A stretch of DNA of 19,182 bases from Clostridia bacterium (GTDB lineage Bacteria > Bacillota > DSM-16504 > Desulfitibacterales > Desulfitibacteraceae): positions 1 through 19,182 of the forward strand of contig JAGXSK010000355.1 in NCBI GenBank assembly GCA_018333845.1, written 5' to 3'. Position 1 is the first letter of the stretch. Every line of letters begins with the position of its first letter. The notes below the pieces were generated by a model. That model was given only the letters and a program-made list of their open reading frames with translations. It had not been told where the DNA came from and searched no databases. Positions 8,070-15,743 of this stretch are shown here, piece by piece. The translations under genes were made by a program, and so were the position numbers.

Positions 8070-8094
8070 TGCTAAAAAATGCAGGATTTTAGCA
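8070..8094. repeat. 8-9-8 inverted repeat upstream of the chemoreceptor
   Basis: TGCTAAAA (8070-8077) and TTTTAGCA (8087-8094) form a perfect inverted repeat with a 9-base centre. It could be an operator or a small hairpin. I see no convincing sigma-A or sigma-D promoter in 8005-8244 to relate it to. The rest of the 8095-8244 stretch holds only the ribosome binding site of the next gene. Confidence 0.35.
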
Positions 8095-8244
8095 GATTAT
8101 GGCGAATTGCTTTTAGTTAAAAAACAAAATGATCAAGTGTATCTACAAAAGTCCCACAAAAACTACATTTTATGAGGAGGATTTAGAGAAAGGTTGGTGA
8201 GGACGTTAGATCTAAAAAGGTACAGTTAGAAGGGAGCAAGCAAA

Positions 8245-9972
8245 TTGAAAAAAGACAGCAAGAAAAAGCAAAACAAACAAATTAGCTCACGAGTGTCAAT
8301 CAAAGCAAAACTAATCATCTCACTGCTATTTATAGTATTAATTTTCGTGGCCTCATCGGCTTTTAATTACAAGCAGCTCCAGGAAATAGAAACTAACCTG
8401 GAAAAACTCAATCAGAAAACCCTGATCTCCAGGTATGCAGCTGACCTGGCTGTTGCCAACAAGGAAGCATATGAATGTTTTGCAGAGCTCTATGTATTTA
8501 ATAATTTAGATGCTGAAAGAAACTTTAAAAATGCACAAATGAAATTTAATTCTACCCTTAACGCTTTAAAAAGCCGGGTAGATCCAGCACAGGTATCTCA
8601 ACTAGAAACAATTGAAACCATTTTTAATAATATGGCAAATCTTTTTGAAAACAACTTGCTGCCTGCATACCATGAGGGCAATGATTTTACCATGGTTTAT
8701 GCCATAGAATCAGCTAGACACATTATGAAGGATTTAAATGTTACCATTAATAATCTAAATTCCCAGAGTCAGTCAGAATATGCTTTAAGCAACAAGGCAA
8801 TACAGGGAGTCATTGCAGAAACAACCAATTATTCTCTCATGGGCCTGGGGATAGTTGTTTTACTTGTATTTATCATATCTGTAGTACTCTATTCATCAAT
8901 TAACAAGCCGATAAAAAATATGATTGCCATCAGCAACCAGATTGCCAATGGAGATTTGACAGCAGAATTCAGCCAACATAAGGGCAAGGGAGAAGTTGCA
9001 AGATTTACGGCTGCATTTAAAAATATGCAGGATAACCTTAGAGGTCTGGTAAAAGACGTGTTGGAAATTGCTGAACAGGTTGGCACAAGCAGCTCCCAAC
9101 TAGCATCAAATTCAGAAGAAACAAGCCAATCAGCTGCACAGGTTGCCGCTACAGTATCAGAATTGGCCCAGGGTTCTCAAGAGCAACAAAACCTTGTTAG
9201 TGAAGCTGTTGATTTTATTAACAAGACAGCTGAAAGTATTGCTCTAGTTAATGATAAATCCAGGCAGATGGCTATAGGTACAGAAAAGGTTATTAATAAA
9301 GCTCAAAGCGGAAAAGAAATCATGGAAGAAATGATTTCTCAAATGCAGGCCATAAGTGCTCGTGTAAGTTCTTCAGCTAGTTCCGTAGCAGAACTTAAAG
9401 ACCATTCAAAACAGATCGGCAGCTTTGTGGCAATTATTACTGCAATAGCAGAACAAACAAACTTGCTTGCTTTAAATGCGGCCATTGAGGCTGCAAGGGC
9501 TGGAGATCAGGGCAGGGGTTTTGCCGTGGTTGCCGAGGAAGTTCGCAAGCTTGCAGAACAATCCAATGATGCTGCCGGAGAAATTGGTGCTATAGTGCAA
9601 AAGATTCATCAGGAGACTGATAAAGCTGTTGCATCAATGGAAGAAAGCACCAGAGAAGTAACAGAAGGCACCCAGATAGTTAATGAGTCTGGAAAACAGT
9701 TTAATGACATTTTCAATGAAGTTAACAATCTTGTCTATTATATAAAGGAAGTAGAAACAATTGCGGCTAAAATAAATGCTGACAGCAACCACATGATTGA
9801 ATCAGTTAATAACATATCTGCAATTACCCAGGAAAACTCCGCAGGTTTGGAAGAAGTTTCAGCTACTACCCAGGAACAAACAGCAAGTGTTGAAGAAGTA
9901 TCATCTGCTGCAATAGAGTTAGCTGACCTATCCAAAAAGCTTCAGGAGGCTGTTAAAAGGTTTAAAATTTAA
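8245..9972 (+). CDS. Methyl-accepting chemotaxis protein (4-helix-bundle sensor, HAMP, MCP signalling domain)
   Basis: A 575-aa transmembrane chemoreceptor that would signal to CheA/CheW. A basic N-terminus is followed by TM1 (about residues 22-42), an extracytoplasmic helical sensor of about 150 residues with no obvious Cache or PAS features, and TM2 (about 195-218). Then come a HAMP domain (about 219-272) and a long MCP coiled coil. The hairpin tip (about 403-430) has the conserved EQTNLLALNAAIEAARAGDQGRGFAVVA stretch (split here as EQTNLLALNAAIEAARAG and DQGRGFAVVA). The ligand is unknown. The start is TTG at 8245 with AAGGGAG about 8 bases upstream. No other chemotaxis genes are nearby, so it is an orphan receptor. 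It is on the opposite strand to its neighbours, splits uvrB from uvrA, and is bracketed by two matching REP-like palindromes. Confidence 0.96.
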   Translation: MKKDSKKKQNKQISSRVSIKAKLIISLLFIVLIFVASSAFNYKQLQEIETNLEKLNQKTLISRYAADLAVANKEAYECFAELYVFNNLDAERNFKNAQMKFNSTLNALKSRVDPAQVSQLETIETIFNNMANLFENNLLPAYHEGNDFTMVYAIESARHIMKDLNVTINNLNSQSQSEYALSNKAIQGVIAETTNYSLMGLGIVVLLVFIISVVLYSSINKPIKNMIAISNQIANGDLTAEFSQHKGKGEVARFTAAFKNMQDNLRGLVKDVLEIAEQVGTSSSQLASNSEETSQSAAQVAATVSELAQGSQEQQNLVSEAVDFINKTAESIALVNDKSRQMAIGTEKVINKAQSGKEIMEEMISQMQAISARVSSSASSVAELKDHSKQIGSFVAIITAIAEQTNLLALNAAIEAARAGDQGRGFAVVAEEVRKLAEQSNDAAGEIGAIVQKIHQETDKAVASMEESTREVTEGTQIVNESGKQFNDIFNEVNNLVYYIKEVETIAAKINADSNHMIESVNNISAITQENSAGLEEVSATTQEQTASVEEVSSAAIELADLSKKLQEAVKRFKI

Positions 9973-9994
9973 GGATATTGTTAAAGAACTGTAC

Positions 9995-10074
9995 GCCAGG
10001 GGGACGGTTCCATCGTCTTCCCTTGGGACCTTCGTTGCACTGCAGTGACGCTCGAACCGTCCTCCCTGGCTCCG
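9995..10074. repeat. GGGGACGGTTC REP-like palindrome, long form, copy B
   Basis: The left arm GCCAGGGGGACGGTTC (9995-10010) pairs with 10054-10070 with a single bulged base. The interior matches copy A closely (CATCGTCTTCCCTT and CCTTCGTTGCACT shared). It starts 23 bases after the chemoreceptor stop codon. Confidence 0.85.
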
Positions 10075-10095
10075 CTATATGAATATAAATATTAG

Positions 10096-10140
10096 AGGGC
10101 TGTTTAACAAATGTTTTTGTTCACAGCCCTTTGAATATTT
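10096..10140 (+). terminator. Probable intrinsic terminator after the chemoreceptor
   Basis: AGGGCTGT-TTAACAA (10096-10110) pairs with TTGTTCACAGCCCT (10117-10130) with one small internal mismatch. It is followed by a T-rich but interrupted tail (TTGAATATTTTT). The imperfect U-tract lowers confidence. Confidence 0.55.
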
Positions 10141-10232
10141 TTCAATGGTTTTTTAAATAATAGATTATAGAAGTATTAACGAGTTTTAGTATTAGTCATA
10201 CTGTCTCACTATAATTTAAAGGGAGTTTTAAT

Positions 10233-10463
10233 ATGGTTTATTTCCTTACATTTATTGCTTTAATACTCATATTCAGCACAGGCTTATGGCTTTGGATGAA
10301 TAGAACCAATGCTCCTGTTCTTCGAAAGATGGTAGATGAAAATGTTCAACAGGAATTAATGGTAGATGAAAATGTTCAACAGGAATTAAGTGAGCAAATA
10401 CTGCCTGAAGAACCAGAGGACTATGCCAAAGACAACAGGGATTATTTCAAAGATAAAAACTAA
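10233..10463 (+). CDS. Small single-pass membrane protein, 76 aa, with a perfect 30-bp internal duplication
   Basis: I do not recognise the family. Residues 1-23 (MVYFLTFIALILIFSTGLWLW...) form one membrane span, and the C-terminal 53 residues are very hydrophilic and acidic with a lysine-rich end. The decapeptide MVDENVQQEL occurs twice in tandem (residues 33-42 and 43-52), encoded by two identical 30-base units at 10329-10358 and 10359-10388. GGGAG at 10221-10225 is a good ribosome binding site for the ATG. A TATAAT at 10210-10215 is suggestive but lacks a good -35. A bidirectional terminator follows directly. It may be co-expressed with the chemoreceptor by readthrough, but a terminator-like hairpin and a palindrome separate them. 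Confidence 0.7.
   Translation: MVYFLTFIALILIFSTGLWLWMNRTNAPVLRKMVDENVQQELMVDENVQQELSEQILPEEPEDYAKDNRDYFKDKN
10329..10388 (+). repeat. Exact 30-bp tandem duplication (2 copies) inside the 76-aa gene
   Basis: Units 10329-10358 and 10359-10388 are identical base for base, keep the reading frame, and add ten residues. Complete identity, including third codon positions, suggests a recent slippage or recombination event. Confidence 0.95.
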
Positions 10464-10473
10464 CCTTTAAAAT

Positions 10474-10522
10474 GACAGCAGCCAGCCTTTTAAGCTGCTG
10501 TCTTGGCTTTGCTTAAAAGGCT
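10474..10522. terminator. Bidirectional terminator region with two alternative hairpins
   Basis: GACAGCAGC (10474-10482) pairs with GCTGCTGTC (10494-10502), followed on plus by TTGGCTTTGCTT. On minus the same stem is followed by ATTTTAAA. A second perfect 12-bp repeat, AGCCTTTTAAGC (10484-10495) with GCTTAAAAGGCT (10511-10522), overlaps the first, so the two stems exclude each other. Position between convergent genes fits termination from both sides. Confidence 0.65.
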
Positions 10523-10603
10523 CCTGATATAGGGTATTGTCAGCAGTGCAAGGAGCAGGCCAGACCCCAGCCAAAAATCAAGGGGAAAAAAGAGCAGAAA
10601 ATC

Positions 10604-11401
10604 CTACTTTTCCATAAGGGAGCACTGGGCGCCGCATTCTGAACATTTCTGTTTCAAAGCTCCTACTGGAGGCTCTCCTTTTATGCCTTTAACAAGCTCC
10701 ATGATTTTCTCAACTTCCTGGTCTTCCCCCTCAACCACCATTACAACTGATCCTTCTGATCCACCTACTCCACCAGCTGAAATACAGTATGCATCAACTT
10801 CTGCCAGGATTTCCAGAGCCTCTATCTCAGTAACTGGCAAGCCATAGGTCACTGGCATCAGGCCAACTCGCATCCCAATAGCCTTGTCAAAGGTTTTAAT
10901 TCCAGAAACATTAGCAGCCAGGTTAACATCAGGAATCATTTTTTCCAGCCCAACCGGCATAATTAAATGGCTTCCCCTTGCAACTATAATAGGCAATGCC
11001 TTTCCAATTGTACCTCCTACAGGATTAGCAAGGAGTACTCCTACAACTCCACTATTGTCAACTGCATTGCCTCCCTTTATGAAAACATCCCCGGCTTCCA
11101 TTTTTTCAACTGCTTCTGCCCAGTTCATGGGGCTTTTTTCTCCATTGACGAGAACCACAGGAGCAATACGCTCCCTTTCAGGTGTTACACATTGTCTTCC
11201 CCTTGTAATTACTCCAGCTGTATACCTGACCTTATCCACCTTTTCTCCTGTTAATTCCTCCAGGACAAAGGCATTGGTTGTTCCTCCCCCTACAATTATC
11301 ATGCCCTTTTTCATGGCGTTCTGTACCGCTGGAAGAAGAGCAACTGCTTTTGCCAACAGCCTTTTTGATTCTGAAGATGTAAATGTAAATACGGCTTTCA
11401 T
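10604..11401 (-). CDS. Conserved-looking protein of unknown function, 265 aa, C-terminal cysteine cluster
   Basis: I recognise this only as an uncharacterised type of protein found in anaerobes, from memory, and assign no function. Residues about 30-50 contain a glycine-rich loop (MIIVGGGTTNAFVLEEL) like a nucleotide or phosphate-binding turn. The middle has GDVFIKGGNAVD and a glycine-rich VGVLLANPVGGTIGKALP segment. Near residue 210 there is SAGGVGGSEGSVV. The C-terminus ends KCSECGAQCSLMEK, a CxxC plus C pattern that could bind a metal or Fe-S cluster, perhaps with one more ligand from a partner. It is soluble, with no signal peptide. GGAGG lies about 11 bases before the ATG. It follows uvrB by 75 bases on the same strand. 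The reading frame remains open for 37 codons after the TAG stop. Confidence 0.8.
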   Translation of the reverse strand: MKAVFTFTSSESKRLLAKAVALLPAVQNAMKKGMIIVGGGTTNAFVLEELTGEKVDKVRYTAGVITRGRQCVTPERERIAPVVLVNGEKSPMNWAEAVEKMEAGDVFIKGGNAVDNSGVVGVLLANPVGGTIGKALPIIVARGSHLIMPVGLEKMIPDVNLAANVSGIKTFDKAIGMRVGLMPVTYGLPVTEIEALEILAEVDAYCISAGGVGGSEGSVVMVVEGEDQEVEKIMELVKGIKGEPPVGALKQKCSECGAQCSLMEK

Positions 11402-11476
11402 TATGTACTATACCTCCTATCTTTAATACTTAACCGGACACCAGCAAACAGGACATGGGGAACACCCTTTGTCTTG

Positions 11477-13453
11477 TTAAACTTGCTTCTGCAGATCAAA
11501 GATAATGTCCCTTAATTGAGCTGCCCTTTCAAAGTCCAGCCTCGAAGCTGCTTCCTTCATTTCTTTCTCCATTTGCTGTATTAAATCCTTTATTTCATGT
11601 TTGGCCATTTTGTTAATTTTCTGCCTGGTCAGATATTGGGCCTTATCCTCTGCTGCCCTTGATACCTCTAGCACCTTTCTTATTTCTTTTTTTACTGTTT
11701 CAGGTGTTATATTATGCTTCCTGTTAAAATCCATTTGTATGTTTCTTCTTCTTTCTGTCTCATCCATGGCCCTTTGCATTGAGCCAGTAATTTTGTCTGC
11801 ATACATAATAACCTCGCCATCTATATTGCGTGCAGCCCTGCCTGTTGTCTGGATTAGTGACCTGTCTGACCGTAAAAACCCTTCCTTGTCTGCATCTAGA
11901 ATTGCAACTAAAGACACCTCAGGCAAGTCCAATCCTTCTCTTAAAAGATTGATGCCTACCAGGACGTCAAACTCCCCAAGGCGGAGGTCCCTGATAATTT
12001 CCATCCTCTCAATTGTGTCAATGTCTGAGTGCATATACCTGACCTTGACACCCAATTCCTTAAAATAATCTGTCAGGTCCTCAGCCATTCTTTTTGTCAG
12101 GGTGGTAACAAGAACCCTTTGATTTTTCCCTGCCCTTTTCTTGATTTCGGCAAATAAATCATCCATCTGGCCTTTAATTGGCCGTACTGAAATAACCGGG
12201 TCCACCAGCCCTGTAGGCCTGATTATTTGTTCTACAGTCTGCTGGGTATGTTTTAACTCATAGGGTCCTGGTGTTGCTGATACGTAAATTACCTGGTTAG
12301 TTTTTCCTTCAAATTCAGAAAACCTTAAAGGCCTATTGTCTAGTGCCGAGGGCAGCCTGAATCCGTGTTCAACAAGGGTTTTCTTGCGGGAGTAATCCCC
12401 TTCATACATGCCGCCTATTTGGGGAACAGAAACATGGGATTCATCTATCACCAGGAGAAAGTCCTTTGGAAAGTAGTCAATTAATGTAAAGGGCGGCTCT
12501 CCTGGCGCCTTGCCAATAAGATGCCTTGAATAATTTTCAATGCCTGAGCAAAAGCCTATTTCCTGCAGCATTTCCAGGTCATATCTGGTTCTCTGCTCCA
12601 GCCTTTGTGCCTCCACCAGTTTATTGCTGTCCCTTAGCTCCTTGAGCCTATGTTCAAGCTCTGCCTCTATGCCCTTAATTGCTTCCTTGAGCTTGTCTTC
12701 TTCTGTAACATAGTGACTGGCAGGAAATATTGAAATATGGCTTCTCTGGGAAAGAACTTCTCCTGTCAGGGTATCTATTTCAAGAATTCGTTCAATTTCA
12801 TCTCCAAAAAGTTCCACCCTAATAGCTTTTTCTGTAAAGGAAGCTGGAAAGATTTCAATGACATCACCACGAACCCTAAAGGTGCCCCTGCGGAAATCAT
12901 AATCATTTCTATCATATTGGATATCCACCAGTTTTCTTAAGATTTTATCCCTATCATACTCTGCACCCTCACGCAGTGAAAGAACCAGGTTTTTGTAGTC
13001 AATTGGGGAACCTAAACCATAAATACATGAAACACTGGCCACAATAATAACATCTTCCCTTTCAAAAAGGGCACTTGTAGCTGAGTGGCGCATTTTATCT
13101 ATTTCATCATTTAAAGAGCTGTCTTTTTCAATATAGGTGTCTGTATGGGGAATATAGGCCTCAGGCTGATAATAGTCATAATAACTGACAAAATACTCAA
13201 CACTATTTTCAGGAAAAAACTCCTTAAACTCACTGCACAGCTGGGCAGCCAATATTTTATTATGGGCCATGACCAGGGTTGGTTTTTTTACTCTTTCAAT
13301 AACCCTGGCAATTGTGTAGGTTTTCCCGGTACCTGTAGCACCAAGGAGTATCTGATGTTTTAAGTTTTTTTGGATGCCATCTGCCAGCTCTTCAATGGCC
13401 CTTGGCTGATCACCCTTGGGAGTATAATCTGAAACAACCTTGAAGGGTTTCAT
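11477..13453 (-). CDS. uvrB: UvrABC system protein B (damage-verifying helicase)
   Basis: UvrB receives damaged DNA from UvrA, inserts a beta-hairpin to verify the lesion, and recruits UvrC. Visible are Walker A GATGTGKT at residues 38-45, the beta-hairpin region YYDYYQPEAY, the DEAD-like box DESHV, helicase motif VI TGRAARN, and a C-terminal UVR motif (EAASRLDFERAAQLRD) that pairs with the one in UvrC. I prefer the ATG at 13453 (658 aa). The same frame also offers GTG codons at 13459 and 13465; AGGAGG lies 11 bases before the ATG and 5 before the GTG at 13459, while the GTG at 13465 overlaps it. The gap to cadA is under 50 bases, so uvrB may be transcribed with the metal-efflux unit. Confidence 0.97.
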   Translation of the reverse strand: MKPFKVVSDYTPKGDQPRAIEELADGIQKNLKHQILLGATGTGKTYTIARVIERVKKPTLVMAHNKILAAQLCSEFKEFFPENSVEYFVSYYDYYQPEAYIPHTDTYIEKDSSLNDEIDKMRHSATSALFEREDVIIVASVSCIYGLGSPIDYKNLVLSLREGAEYDRDKILRKLVDIQYDRNDYDFRRGTFRVRGDVIEIFPASFTEKAIRVELFGDEIERILEIDTLTGEVLSQRSHISIFPASHYVTEEDKLKEAIKGIEAELEHRLKELRDSNKLVEAQRLEQRTRYDLEMLQEIGFCSGIENYSRHLIGKAPGEPPFTLIDYFPKDFLLVIDESHVSVPQIGGMYEGDYSRKKTLVEHGFRLPSALDNRPLRFSEFEGKTNQVIYVSATPGPYELKHTQQTVEQIIRPTGLVDPVISVRPIKGQMDDLFAEIKKRAGKNQRVLVTTLTKRMAEDLTDYFKELGVKVRYMHSDIDTIERMEIIRDLRLGEFDVLVGINLLREGLDLPEVSLVAILDADKEGFLRSDRSLIQTTGRAARNIDGEVIMYADKITGSMQRAMDETERRRNIQMDFNRKHNITPETVKKEIRKVLEVSRAAEDKAQYLTRQKINKMAKHEIKDLIQQMEKEMKEAASRLDFERAAQLRDIIFDLQKQV

Positions 13454-13501
13454 GCTCACACCCACCTCCTTCTATAATGCCAATGTCATGATTAAATAAA
13501 T

Positions 13502-15631
13502 CTAATTTTTCATGAGGCGCATACCATTTGCTATAACTAAAAGTGCTGCTCCCGTATCGGCAAAGATGGCCATCCAAAGGGTAGCATTACCTGTAAGGGC
13601 AAGGGCTATAAATATTGCTTTAATCGCCAGGGAAAAAATAATGTTTTCTTTAATTATCCTGACAGTCCTCTTGCTGAGTTTTACAACATAGGGAACCCTG
13701 CTGATATCATCTGCCATTAGTGCAATATCTGCGGTTTCAATTGCTGTATCTGTACCAATGGTTCCCATGGCTATCCCAACATCAGCAGCAGCCAGGGCCG
13801 GGGCATCATTTACACCGTCTCCCACCATGGCAACCTTGCCCAAGGCTTTCATTTTTCTAATATAATCAAGCTTTTCCTGGGGAAGAAGGTCAGCCTTGTA
13901 CTCTATTCCCATTTCATGGGCAGCCTTCTGAGCAGCCTGCTCATTATCTCCAGTTAACATGATGACCTTGCTTATTCCCAACTCCTTCAGCTGTTTTACA
14001 GTATCCCTGGCCTCTTCTCTAATACTGTCCTCAAAGGTTATTACTCCTTCAATATGGGTGGAAGTACCTATTATAACAATGGATTTTTCCTTTACCTTAT
14101 CCTCTATTATTCTACTATACTCTAAATACCTGTCCTGGTCCATTATCTCTTTAAATAGTTTCATGCTGCCGGCATAATAGGCATTGACCCCAATATCCCC
14201 AGAAATGCCCTTGCCTGTGAGCTGTTTGAAATTACTTACCCCTCGCAGTTCAAGGCCTCTGCTTTCTGCCTCTTTAATCAGGGCTAGAGCAAGGGGATGG
14301 TTGGTCATTTTTTCTAAAGAAGCTGCGATTGTTAATAAATGGTTCTCGGGATTGTCTGACAGCATGTGCATGCTTTTTACCCTGGGTAAACCCTTTGTAA
14401 GGGTCCCTGTCTTGTCAAAGGCAACGGCCTTTAATGTGCCTATTAGTTCTAAATGGCTTCCACCCTTTATGAGAACACCATTGCTGGCTGCATTGCCAAT
14501 TGCAGCCACCAGAGATACTGGAGTAGAGATAACAAGGGCACATGGGCAGGCAATTACTAAAAGCACCAGGCTAGAGTAAAACCACTGTTCAAAGGGGAGC
14601 CCCAGGACCCATGTGGGTATAATAGTTAGGAGCACAGCTCCCATAATTACTACAGGGGTATAATAATTGGCAAATCTATCCACAAGCTGCTGGACAGGTG
14701 CCTTTTCATTTTGAGCTTCCTCTACCAGGTGAATAATTCTTGCCAGGGTGCTTTCTTCACACCTCTTTTCTGTTTTTATTTCCAAATATCCATTAATATT
14801 TATAGTTCCAGCAAAAACCTGACTCCCAAGGTTCTTTTCAACAGGAAGAGATTCCCCCGTTATTGGAGACTGGTCAACAAAGGTAGTGCCCTTTATGATA
14901 ATTCCATCCACTGGAATCTTATCTCCAGGCCGTACAATGACCACATGGCCTGGCTCAACCTCTGCAGCTGGTACAATCTTCTCTCTGCCATTTTCAATTA
15001 TTACTGCCTGCTCGGGAGCTAGCTCCATTAATTGACTTATAGATCTTCTTGTTTTTTCCAGGGTCCTGTTTTCCAGGGTGTTTCCTATGGAAAACAAGAG
15101 CACTACTGCTGCACCCTCAACCCATTCGCCTATTGCTGCTGCACCAAAAACGGCTATAGTCATGAGCACATTCATGTCCAGGTTAAATGATTTTATAGAA
15201 CTAAAAGCATTTCTAAAGATATAAAAACCACCCAAGATAATTGCCGCAGAATAAAAATAAATACTAGGTTCATGCAGCTTTAAAGCAAATTGTGCCACCA
15301 CTGCAAATAAGAAAAAAATACCTGACAGGATAGTGAGCATTAAATGGCTATCTTCATGCCATTTGCTGGCTGCTGTTTTACCGTCAGCATTTTTCTCTGA
15401 CACGGCACCATAGCCCATACTTTTAATTAACTTGATCAATTCATGTTCATTTACCTTATGTTTTATGACAATTTTCCCAGCATTAAAATTCAATTGGGCA
15501 AATAATACTCCCGGGTATTCTAAAATAGACTTTTCCAATTTGCGTGCACAGTCCAAACAACTTAACCCGCTAAGGCGTAATACTGTTTTTTGCAAGCCCA
15601 AACCTTCCAGGGCCAATTCTTTTGCTGTCAT
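13502..15631 (-). CDS. cadA: CadA/ZntA-type P1B heavy-metal (Zn/Cd/Pb) exporting ATPase
   Basis: A 709-aa membrane pump that expels soft divalent metals. It has an N-terminal HMA domain with C25-LD-C28, about eight membrane segments, TGES actuator motif, CPC at 362-364, phosphorylation site DKTGT at D406, an HP pair (NHPLAL), TGDN and MVGDGVNDAP. The CPC in the sixth membrane segment, a lysine in the seventh (SLAIKAIF) and DTGAALLV in the eighth match the P1B-2 group (Zn, Cd, Pb) rather than copper pumps. The ATG at 15631 has GAGAGG about 8 bases upstream. It follows arsR by 112 bases, a gap filled by a heptad-repeat element. Expression should be metal-induced through ArsR. Confidence 0.95.
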   Translation of the reverse strand: MTAKELALEGLGLQKTVLRLSGLSCLDCARKLEKSILEYPGVLFAQLNFNAGKIVIKHKVNEHELIKLIKSMGYGAVSEKNADGKTAASKWHEDSHLMLTILSGIFFLFAVVAQFALKLHEPSIYFYSAAIILGGFYIFRNAFSSIKSFNLDMNVLMTIAVFGAAAIGEWVEGAAVVLLFSIGNTLENRTLEKTRRSISQLMELAPEQAVIIENGREKIVPAAEVEPGHVVIVRPGDKIPVDGIIIKGTTFVDQSPITGESLPVEKNLGSQVFAGTININGYLEIKTEKRCEESTLARIIHLVEEAQNEKAPVQQLVDRFANYYTPVVIMGAVLLTIIPTWVLGLPFEQWFYSSLVLLVIACPCALVISTPVSLVAAIGNAASNGVLIKGGSHLELIGTLKAVAFDKTGTLTKGLPRVKSMHMLSDNPENHLLTIAASLEKMTNHPLALALIKEAESRGLELRGVSNFKQLTGKGISGDIGVNAYYAGSMKLFKEIMDQDRYLEYSRIIEDKVKEKSIVIIGTSTHIEGVITFEDSIREEARDTVKQLKELGISKVIMLTGDNEQAAQKAAHEMGIEYKADLLPQEKLDYIRKMKALGKVAMVGDGVNDAPALAAADVGIAMGTIGTDTAIETADIALMADDISRVPYVVKLSKRTVRIIKENIIFSLAIKAIFIALALTGNATLWMAIFADTGAALLVIANGMRLMKN

Positions 15632-15660
15632 ATTAAGGACCTCTCTTCTTCTGTAAATTT

Positions 15661-15742
15661 AAGAATATAGAATTCAGAATACAGAACTCAGAATAAAAAT
15701 CTAAATGCTCTTATTCTGGCTCCTGACTACTGTATTCTGCTC
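15661..15742. repeat. Heptad-repeat inverted element, copy 2
   Basis: Same design as the copy after uvrC. The core stem CAGAATAA (15689-15696) with TTATTCTG (15711-15718) is perfect. Outward from it both arms continue in register as 7-base units: TTCTGTA and TTCTGAA in the reverse complement of the left arm, TCCTGAC and TTCTGCT on the right. It occupies nearly the whole arsR-cadA gap, so it will be transcribed within that operon. Confidence 0.75.
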
Positions 15743-15743
15743 T

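Noticed and set aside
8095..8244. A cyclic-di-GMP or other riboswitch before the chemoreceptor.
   Set aside because: The conserved core sequences and paired helices of the class I element were not visible; the region is AT-rich and unstructured apart from the 8-9-8 repeat.
10096..10130. The hairpin as a third heptad or REP element.
   Set aside because: It has no heptad period and no GGGGACGGTTC arms; it is better read as a terminator-like stem.
10604..10606. TAG as a pyrrolysine codon joining the 37-codon extension to the 265-aa protein.
   Set aside because: Nothing in the window shows pyrrolysine machinery; a normal stop is the simplest reading.
10884..11426. A 180-codon open frame on the plus strand antisense to the 265-aa gene.
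   Set aside because: It has no ribosome binding site or plausible domain, and the opposite-strand frame has a good site and protein-like motifs.
13466..13501. A LexA box or sigma-A promoter in the cadA-uvrB gap.
   Set aside because: No GAAC-N4-GTTC pattern and no properly spaced hexamers could be found.
14184..14579. A 131-codon plus-strand open frame inside cadA.
   Set aside because: It is antisense to the conserved CPC and DKTGT region of a clear P-type ATPase, so a shadow.
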